From Armatimonadetes bacterium UBA5419 (GTDB lineage: Bacteria; Armatimonadota; UBA10988): a stretch of 11,140 nt of DNA. This document shows positions 1 to 4,914 of this stretch, piece by piece (position 1 is the first letter of the stretch; each line of letters begins with the position of its first letter). The notes beneath the pieces are model-generated. The model had not been told where the DNA came from. It did not search any database and was given only the letters and a program-made list of their open reading frames with translations. Location of the stretch: NCBI GenBank assembly GCA_002409445.1, contig DHNJ01000320.1:1-11140 (forward strand), given 5' to 3'. Both the position numbers and the translations under genes were made by a program.

Positions 1-1
1 G

Positions 2-334
2 GCGGGGCTGGACCTCGACGCGCTGACCGAGCCGACGACCGTCTTCGAGGGCAGCGCGCGGGAGGCCGTGGCGGCCTTCCCGGCCAACGTCAACGTGGCC
101 GCGGCGCTGAGCCTGGCGGGCATCGGCGCGGACCGGACGCAGGTGCGCGTGGTCGCGGCACCGGGCCGTAGCGTCAACGAGCATCGCATCGAGGCGGAGG
201 GCGCGTTCGGGCGGCTGACGGTGACCGTCGAGAACGTGCCGAGCCCGGACAATCCGAAGACGAGTTACCTGGCCGCGCTGTCGGCCCTGGCGCTGTTGCG
301 GCGGCTGTCGGCAACGTTGGTGGTGGGTTCATGA
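2..334 (+). CDS. nadX: L-aspartate dehydrogenase, C-terminal part (5' end outside window)
   Basis: This is the C-terminal 110 residues of an aspartate dehydrogenase (DUF108 family). The enzyme oxidises L-aspartate to iminoaspartate with NAD(P)+, the first step of NAD synthesis in organisms using NadX instead of the flavin oxidase NadB. The reading frame is open from base 2. Visible family motifs are FPANVNVAAALSLAGIG, the NEHRIEAEGAFG segment, whose His matches the proposed catalytic His, and ENVPSPDNPKTSYLAALSAL near the C-terminus. The N-terminal Rossmann domain lies upstream and cannot be checked. A GTG at 68 is an internal codon, because homology continues upstream of it (TEPTTVFEGSAREAV). 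The stop overlaps the nadC start as ATGA (331-334), which suggests translational coupling. nadA is a plausible upstream neighbour but is not in view. Confidence 0.9.
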   Translation, partial: AGLDLDALTEPTTVFEGSAREAVAAFPANVNVAAALSLAGIGADRTQVRVVAAPGRSVNEHRIEAEGAFGRLTVTVENVPSPDNPKTSYLAALSALALLRRLSATLVVGS

Positions 335-1164
335 GCGAGACGTGGTTGCGGGAGCAGTTGGCGGCCTGGCTGGCCGAGGATATCGGCTGGGGCGACGCGA
401 CGACCAACGCCTGCGTGCCGGCGACGGCACGCTGCCAGGGGCGGTTCGTCATGCGCGCGGCGGGGGTGGTCGCGGGGCTGGAGTGCGCGCGCGAGGTCTT
501 CGCGCTGCTCGACGGTGAGGTCGCCTTCGAGGCGCTCTCCGCCGACGGCGAGCGGGTGAGCGCGGGCGAGACGGTGGCCGTGGTCCGCGGGCCGGCGCGG
601 CCGGTGCTGACGGGCGAGCGGCTGGCGCTGAATCTGCTGCAGCGGCTGTCGGGCATCGCCTCGCTGACGCGGCGCTACGTCGACGCGGTGGCGGGCACGC
701 GGGCGGTCATCCTGGACACGCGCAAGACGACGCCGGGGCTACGGCGGCTGGAGAAGGCGGCCGTGCGCGCGGGCGGCGGGCGCAACCATCGGTTCGGGCT
801 GTCCGACGGCGTGCTGATCAAGGACAACCACCTGGTCGCCGCGGGCAGCTTGACGGCGGCGGTCGGCGCGGCGCGCGCGGGCGGCTATCTGTTGCGAGTG
901 GAGGTCGAGGTCGACCGCCTCGAGCAGATCGAGGAGGCGCTGGCGGCTGGGGCCGAGGGCATCCTGCTGGACAACATGGGCCCCGAGCAGCTGCGCGCGG
1001 CGGTCGCGCTGATCGGCGGGCGGGCCTTCACCGAGGCCTCGGGCGGGGTCAACCTGGAGACCGTGCGCGCGATCGCCGAGAGCGGCGTGGACGGGATCAG
1101 TGTCGGCGCGCTGACCCATTCGGCGCCGGCGCTCGACATTGGCTTGGATTTTGAGTTCGTCTGA
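331..1164 (+). CDS. nadC: Nicotinate-nucleotide pyrophosphorylase (carboxylating)
   Basis: Quinolinate phosphoribosyltransferase converts quinolinate and PRPP to nicotinate mononucleotide, CO2 and pyrophosphate in the cytoplasm. The 277 residues are the usual family length. Hallmarks in order are TRKTTPG (130-136), the RAGGGRNHRFGL substrate-binding stretch (146-157), KDNH (164-167), EVEVD (191-195), LLDNM (212-216), EASGGV (235-240) and the final GISVGALTHS segment (255-264). All expected basic residues of the quinolinate/PRPP site appear present. The ATG overlaps the nadX stop by four bases and has only a weak GGTGG upstream, so initiation is probably coupled to nadX. ndk follows after 15 bp. 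I see nothing aberrant. Confidence 0.97.
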   Translation: MSETWLREQLAAWLAEDIGWGDATTNACVPATARCQGRFVMRAAGVVAGLECAREVFALLDGEVAFEALSADGERVSAGETVAVVRGPARPVLTGERLALNLLQRLSGIASLTRRYVDAVAGTRAVILDTRKTTPGLRRLEKAAVRAGGGRNHRFGLSDGVLIKDNHLVAAGSLTAAVGAARAGGYLLRVEVEVDRLEQIEEALAAGAEGILLDNMGPEQLRAAVALIGGRAFTEASGGVNLETVRAIAESGVDGISVGALTHSAPALDIGLDFEFV

Positions 1165-1179
1165 CGTTCTGGAGGACCC

Positions 1180-1563
1180 ATGGACCGCACCCTAGCGATC
1201 ATCAAACCCGACGCCGTCGCGGCGGGCAACACCGGCGCCATCCTGGCCGCCATCGAGGCCGCCGGCTTCCGCCTGGCCGCCCTGCGCCGCCGCACGTTCA
1301 GCCGCGCGGAGGCCGAGACGTTCTACGCGGTACACGCGGAGAAGAGCTTCTTTGGCCAGCTCATCGACTTCATGGTCTCGGGGCCGTGCGTGGTCGCCGT
1401 GCTGGAGCGCGAGGGCGCGGTCGAGGCGTGGCGCGAGGCGCTGCTGCCGATCCGCGAGCAGTACGGCAGCGGGGTAACCGCCAACGCCGTCCACGGCAGC
1501 GACGCGGACGAGACCGCGGCGGTGGAGATCGCGTTCCTCTTCAGCGGGGCGGAGATCGACTAG
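1180..1563 (+). CDS. ndk: Nucleoside diphosphate kinase with shortened Kpn loop
   Basis: NDP kinase transfers the gamma phosphate between nucleoside tri- and diphosphates through a phosphohistidine. Seen here are TLAIIKPDAV with the ATP-site Lys9, YAVHAEKSFF (49-58), the SGP segment (67-69), WRE with Arg85, IRE with Arg92 and the NAVHGSD signature with catalytic His105. At 127 residues it is short. Compared with the family pattern (REIMGATNP...APGTIR...) about ten residues between Arg85 and Arg92 are missing, including the usual GATNP with its active-site Thr. This is the Kpn loop, which contributes to nucleotide binding and subunit packing. The reading frame is intact on both sides, so it is a clean in-frame shortening. 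A strong GGAGGA lies a few bases before the ATG. The gene is probably co-transcribed with nadX-nadC. Confidence 0.95.
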   Translation: MDRTLAIIKPDAVAAGNTGAILAAIEAAGFRLAALRRRTFSRAEAETFYAVHAEKSFFGQLIDFMVSGPCVVAVLEREGAVEAWREALLPIREQYGSGVTANAVHGSDADETAAVEIAFLFSGAEID

Positions 1564-1573
1564 CCGGCGGCTA
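1561..1573. repeat. Small palindrome between convergent ndk and nadE
   Basis: TAGCC (1561-1565) and GGCTA (1569-1573) form a 5-bp inverted repeat with a 3-base spacer, in the only gap (11 bp) between the convergent ndk and nadE genes. It includes the ndk stop codon. It might act as a weak bidirectional transcription end, but there is no U-tract on either side and the stem is short. Confidence 0.3.
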
Positions 1574-1574
1574 C

Positions 1575-2429
1575 CTACCAGCCCCAATCGCGGTCGAAGT
1601 CGAGCGGCTGACCGTCGGCGCGGGCGTAGGTCGGTAGGCGGCGCTTGAAGCGGTAGGCGCGCATGAGGCGCACGACGTGCTCGACGAGGGCGGGGTCGTG
1701 GCCGGCGGCGGCGACCGCCTCGGGCGGCTGTTGCTCGTCGACCAGGCAGTGCAGCGCGGCGTCCAGTTCGGGATACGACCAGCCCAGCTGCGCCTCGTCG
1801 GTTTGGCCGGGGAAGAGGTCGGCGCTGGGCGGCTTGTCCAGCAGGGCTTGGGGCAGCTGGAGGTGCGCGGCCAGCGCGCGGACCTGAGTCTTGTACAGGT
1901 CGGCGAGCGGGTTGAAGGCGCAGGCCAGGTCGCCGTGCAGCGTGCCGTAACCCAGCAGCAGCTCGGTCTTGTTGCTCGTGCCCATGACCAGCGCGCGCTG
2001 CGCGGCCGAGTGGTCGAAGAGAATGGCCATGCGCTCGCGGGCCATCTTGTTGCCCCGCCGCAGCAGGTCGGCGTCGCGGTCGGCCGCGGGCGGCGTGGTC
2101 GGCGCGTCGAAGTAGGCGTCGACCTGCGGGCTGATGTCAGCGATCGTGTGCCCGCCACCCAGCGCCTCGACGCAGGCCAGCGCGTCGGTCAGGCTATCGG
2201 GGCTGCTCTGGCGGTAGGGCAGGAGCAGCGGATAGACCGCCGCGGGGCCTAGGGCGGCGACCGCGAGGTAGTAGGCGACGGCCGAGTCGAGCCCGCCCGA
2301 GAGGCCCAGCGTCAGCCGCTCGAAGCCGGCCGCGCGGGTCTGGGCGGTGATGAACTCGGTCAGCCGGGCGGCGACCGCCGGCGCGTCGATGCGCAGCGCG
2401 GCCGCCGCCTGGTCGGGGTTGGGGCTCAT
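1575..2429 (-). CDS. nadE: NAD+ synthetase, ammonia-dependent type
   Basis: NadE adenylates nicotinate adenine dinucleotide and amidates it to NAD+, the last step of the pathway. The 284-residue protein has only the synthetase domain, with no N-terminal glutaminase (nitrilase) domain, so ammonia is the likely nitrogen donor. Motifs are the PP-loop SGGLDS (44-49), GTSNKTE (150-156), LHGD (164-167), FNPLADLYKTQV (172-183), the PSADLFPGQTDEAQLG loop (201-216) and a basic FKRR near the C-terminus (261-264). The ATG follows the aminotransferase stop with no intervening base, so the two genes almost certainly share an mRNA and may be translationally coupled. The 3' end faces ndk with an 11-bp gap. 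Confidence 0.96.
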   Translation of the reverse strand: MSPNPDQAAAALRIDAPAVAARLTEFITAQTRAAGFERLTLGLSGGLDSAVAYYLAVAALGPAAVYPLLLPYRQSSPDSLTDALACVEALGGGHTIADISPQVDAYFDAPTTPPAADRDADLLRRGNKMARERMAILFDHSAAQRALVMGTSNKTELLLGYGTLHGDLACAFNPLADLYKTQVRALAAHLQLPQALLDKPPSADLFPGQTDEAQLGWSYPELDAALHCLVDEQQPPEAVAAAGHDPALVEHVVRLMRAYRFKRRLPTYARADGQPLDFDRDWGW

Positions 2430-3605
2430 TTACGCGCCTAGGAACGCGGCCAAGCGGCTGAGGCCGGCGGTGATGTTCGCCTCGGAGCAGGCGTACGAGA
2501 GGCGGACGCAGTCGGGCGCGCCGAAGCCGTTGCCCGGCACGACCGCGACGCGGCTGGCCTCGAGCAGGCGCGCGGCGAACTCGTCGGCGGTCTCGCCCGC
2601 GCCGAGGTGGGCGGCGATGTTGGGGAAGACGTAGAACGCGCCGGTCGGCTCGAGGCACTGGACGCCGGGCAGGGCGCGCAGGCCATCGACGATCAGCGTG
2701 CGGCGGGCCTCGAAGGCGCGGCGCATGGTCTCGACCGCGCTCTGGTCGCCGCGCAGCGCGGCCTCGGCGCCGGCCTGGGCGATGGTGGTCGGGTTGGACG
2801 TCTCGTGGCTGGCGATGCGGGTCATCGCGCCGATCAGCGCGGCGTCGCCCAGCGCCCAGCCGATGCGCCAGCCGGTCATCGAATAGGCCTTCGAGCAGCC
2901 GTTGACGATGACGGTGCGGGCCTGGAAGCCGGGGACCTGGGCGATGCTGGCGAAGGGGACGCCGCCGTAGGTCAGGTGCTCGTAGATCTCGTCCGCGATG
3001 ACCACGACCTGCGGGTAGCGCTCGAGCACGGCGGCCAGGGCGGCCAGCTCGGCGGCGGAGTAGGTCGCGCCGGTCGGGTTCGAGGGCGAGTTGAGAATCA
3101 GCGCGCGGACGTGCGGGTTGAGCGCGAGCACGGCGTCGAGCTGGGCGGGCTGGAGCTTGAAGTCGTCGGCCTCGACGGTCGGCACGATGAGCGGCGCGCC
3201 GCCGGCCAGGCGGGTCTGGTCGACGTAGCTGACCCAGTAGGGGGCGGGGATGAGCACGGCGTCGCCCGGGTCGAGCAGGGCCTGGAAGATCAGGTAGAGC
3301 ACGTGCTTGCCGCCGCAGCCGACGATGACCTGCTTGGGCTCGTAGGTCAGGCCGCTGTCGCGCTGGGTCTTCTCGACAATCGCGGCGCGCAGGCCGACGG
3401 TGCCGGCGGTCGGCGTGTACTTGGTCAGGCCGCGGGCCAGCGCCTCGCGCGCGGCCTCCTTGATGTGCTCGGGCGTGTCGAAATCGGGCTCACCGGCGGT
3501 GAAGCCGACGATGTCCTCGCCGGCGGCCTTGAGGGCGTTGACCTTGGCGGTAAGGCCCAGGGTGGGCGATTCGGTGGCGGCATGCGCGCGACTGGAGAGC
3601 TTCAT
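2430..3605 (-). CDS. aspB: Pyridoxal-phosphate aminotransferase, aspartate aminotransferase-like (class I/II)
   Basis: This fold-type I PLP enzyme of 391 residues most resembles class I-gamma aspartate aminotransferases, which interconvert aspartate/2-oxoglutarate and oxaloacetate/glutamate. Visible features are the substrate loop GEPDFDTP (38-45), YTPTAG (63-68), SPSNPTG with Asn176, ADEIYEHLTY with Asp205 and Tyr208, the Schiff-base lysine Lys239 in CSKAYSMTGWRIGW with phosphate-binding Arg247, and Arg368 in CVRLSYA for the substrate carboxylate. A good AAGGGA Shine-Dalgarno lies about six bases before the ATG. tRNA-Ser is 59 bp upstream on the same strand and nadE follows directly. Coupling to nadE and proximity to nadX fit a role in aspartate supply for NAD synthesis. 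Members of this class can also act on other amino or keto acids (for example prephenate), so the substrate is an inference. Confidence 0.92.
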   Translation of the reverse strand: MKLSSRAHAATESPTLGLTAKVNALKAAGEDIVGFTAGEPDFDTPEHIKEAAREALARGLTKYTPTAGTVGLRAAIVEKTQRDSGLTYEPKQVIVGCGGKHVLYLIFQALLDPGDAVLIPAPYWVSYVDQTRLAGGAPLIVPTVEADDFKLQPAQLDAVLALNPHVRALILNSPSNPTGATYSAAELAALAAVLERYPQVVVIADEIYEHLTYGGVPFASIAQVPGFQARTVIVNGCSKAYSMTGWRIGWALGDAALIGAMTRIASHETSNPTTIAQAGAEAALRGDQSAVETMRRAFEARRTLIVDGLRALPGVQCLEPTGAFYVFPNIAAHLGAGETADEFAARLLEASRVAVVPGNGFGAPDCVRLSYACSEANITAGLSRLAAFLGA

Positions 3606-3633
3606 GATCGGTCCCTTCGACGCTGATTGTGCT

Positions 3634-3658
3634 CCGCTGGCGGCAGTTTGGCTAGCGG
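3634..3658 (-). repeat. Imperfect hairpin between tRNA-Ser and aspB
   Basis: On the minus strand CCGCTAGC and GCCAGCGG pair with one mismatch around a 9-base loop, in the spacer between the tRNA 3' end and the aminotransferase start. No U-tract follows, so it does not look like an intrinsic terminator. It could be a processing or attenuation element on a tRNA-mRNA co-transcript, or chance in GC-rich DNA. Confidence 0.3.
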
Positions 3659-3664
3659 CGGCAG

Positions 3665-3747
3665 CGGAGGGAAAGGGATTCGAACCCTTGGAGCTTGCGC
3701 TCGGCGGTTTTCAAGACCGCTGCCTTCAACCACTCGGCCATCCCTCC
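3665..3747 (-). tRNA. tRNA-Ser (anticodon UGA)
   Basis: Read on the minus strand, the sequence folds as a class II tRNA. The acceptor stem GGAGGGA pairs with TCCCTCC (complement of 3666-3672), and the D arm begins GCCGAG. The anticodon stem GCGGT/ACCGC encloses the loop CTTGAAA with anticodon UGA (3711-3713). A long variable arm GAGC-GCAA-GCTC is present, as is the T arm AAGGG-TTCGAAT-CCCTT. The discriminator base is G, as usual for serine tRNAs. The long variable arm and anticodon together identify serine, reading UCA and other UCN codons. The 3' CCA is not encoded (CTG follows), so it must be added by CCA-adding enzyme. Confidence 0.96.
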
Positions 3748-3761
3748 GGAAGGCGCGGCCC

Positions 3762-3767
3762 ATTGTA
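3762..3767 (-). promoter_or_regulatory. Probable -10 box for tRNA-Ser
   Basis: TACAAT on the minus strand (one mismatch to TATAAT) sits 14 bases before the mature tRNA 5' end. Transcription starting about seven bases after it would leave a leader of only a few bases, as is common for tRNA genes. No good -35 hexamer is visible 16-18 bases further upstream, so the call rests on the -10 box and its position. The transcript may continue into aspB and nadE. Confidence 0.45.
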
Positions 3768-3816
3768 CCTGAAGGGGGCGGGTTGGGGATGGAGTCGGGG
3801 GGTGGCGGGTACCGCC

Positions 3817-4881
3817 CTAATCCGCCGCGTCGAGTTCGATCTCGAAGAGGAGGTCGTCGCGGCAGATGTCGGCTTGCATGGTCAGGAGGGGGTAGGCGGG
3901 GAGGCCGCGGTCGGCTTGGTAGCGTTCGAGGCCGCCGAACCAGGACTCGTCGGCGTAGTAGGCGATGGCGCGGCAGACCTGGTCGTGGCGGAAGCCGCGG
4001 CTCTCGAGGAGGGCCGAGACGACCTCCATGGTCCAGACGATCTGCTCCTCGACGGTCTGGTGGATGGTCGCGCCGCCCGGCTCGATGCTGGCGGTGCCGC
4101 TGATCTGCAGGCGGCGGCCGCCGGGCAGGCTGAGCTCCATGGCGCGGGCGAAGGCGCTGCCGTAGTCGAGGGCGGGGCACTGCAGCGGCGAGGGCACGGG
4201 CTGCGCGTCGACCGCGCCGCCGGCGTCGGGCTGGATCAGCAGGGCCTGGGCGACGATCGCCGCACCCGCCGCGTTGGCGATGCCGACGCCGGTGCTCGCG
4301 GGCACGCGGCGGCCGAAGACCTCGCGGCTGGCGAAGAAGGCGTGGCGCGAGGCGTTCAGGTCGCCGTACCAATCGAGGATGCGGTCGGCGAAGAGCCAGG
4401 TCCGCACGCAGTGGTGGAAATCGAGGCCCAGGGGCGCGACGATGCGCTCGATGGACTCGAGGGTCACGGTACACTGCGCGCCGGGCGCCAGGCTGAGGTC
4501 GCGCGCGCGCAGGTCGCCGAGCATGACGTAGGTCGCCTGGCCATCGCGGTAGCGGCTGCCGACGATGCGGCCCTCGTACTCGAGCCGCTCGACCGGGACG
4601 CCCTCGGCGATCAGCGCCTGGAAGCCGTAGGGCTCGCGCTCCGAGCGGGCGCCGCGGCCGCAGAGGATGGTCAGCGGGAAGTCGAGCCCGCCGGGCAGCC
4701 CGGCCAGCCCGGCGCGCAGGGCGTCGGCCTGGTCGGCGGGTAGGCTGGCCAGCAGGTGGATGATCTGCGCGCCGCTGTGGGCCAGGCCATCGGCCAACCG
4801 GGCCAGCAGCGAGTCGAGGCTTTCGCCAGCGCGCGCGGCCAGGGTCAGGTCACGGGTGGTGAGGCGGTCAACGACACGCAT
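3817..4881 (-). CDS. Chorismatase-like protein (FkbO/Hyg5/XanB2-related, Rid fold)
   Basis: The 354-residue protein resembles chorismatases, enzymes that remove pyruvate from chorismate to give dihydroxycyclohexadienoate or hydroxybenzoates. Supporting segments are HHCVRTWLFAD (156-166), followed by a chorismatase-like stretch with WYGDLNASRHAFF (171-183), PASTGVGIANAAG (194-206), SGTASIEPGG (261-270) and the C-terminal CRDDLLFEIEL (340-350). The C-terminal third (about 258-350) looks like a Rid/YjgF domain. The position I align with the catalytic Arg of RidA imine deaminases is Asp338, while the terminal Glu347 is kept, which argues against RidA-type deaminase activity. The GAGGAG ribosome site is six bases before the ATG. 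The gene lies 26 bp after the cytochrome gene on the same strand, probably in one operon. The product is not predictable from sequence alone; a Rid-like protein of other function is the alternative. Confidence 0.68.
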   Translation of the reverse strand: MRVVDRLTTRDLTLAARAGESLDSLLARLADGLAHSGAQIIHLLASLPADQADALRAGLAGLPGGLDFPLTILCGRGARSEREPYGFQALIAEGVPVERLEYEGRIVGSRYRDGQATYVMLGDLRARDLSLAPGAQCTVTLESIERIVAPLGLDFHHCVRTWLFADRILDWYGDLNASRHAFFASREVFGRRVPASTGVGIANAAGAAIVAQALLIQPDAGGAVDAQPVPSPLQCPALDYGSAFARAMELSLPGGRRLQISGTASIEPGGATIHQTVEEQIVWTMEVVSALLESRGFRHDQVCRAIAYYADESWFGGLERYQADRGLPAYPLLTMQADICRDDLLFEIELDAAD

Positions 4882-4914
4882 GCTGTACTCCTCGGGGGGC
4901 CGGGGGGCTACAGC
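4882..4914 (-). promoter_or_regulatory. Inverted repeat enclosing the ribosome-binding site of the chorismatase-like gene
   Basis: On the minus strand GCTGTA (complement of 4909-4914, overlapping the cytochrome stop TAG) pairs perfectly with TACAGC (complement of 4882-4887, ending at the ATG). The 21-base loop holds two C6 runs and the GAGGAG Shine-Dalgarno. Such a stem could modulate initiation or couple it to translation of the upstream gene. Six base pairs with a large loop is modest evidence. Confidence 0.35.

Noticed and set aside
2607..3626. 339-codon plus-strand open frame opposite the aminotransferase
   Set aside because: Antisense to a full-length aminotransferase with all PLP residues; no recognisable domain of its own.
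3803..3816. GGCGGGTACCGCC palindrome after the chorismatase-like gene as a terminator
   Set aside because: The stem is five base pairs with a three-base loop, and no T-run follows on the minus strand.
3400..4743. 447-codon plus-strand open frame across the tRNA and opposite the chorismatase-like gene
   Set aside because: It runs antisense through tRNA-Ser and two recognisable genes, with low-complexity Gly/Ala/Val/Asp-rich sequence typical of antisense frames in GC-rich DNA and no family motifs.
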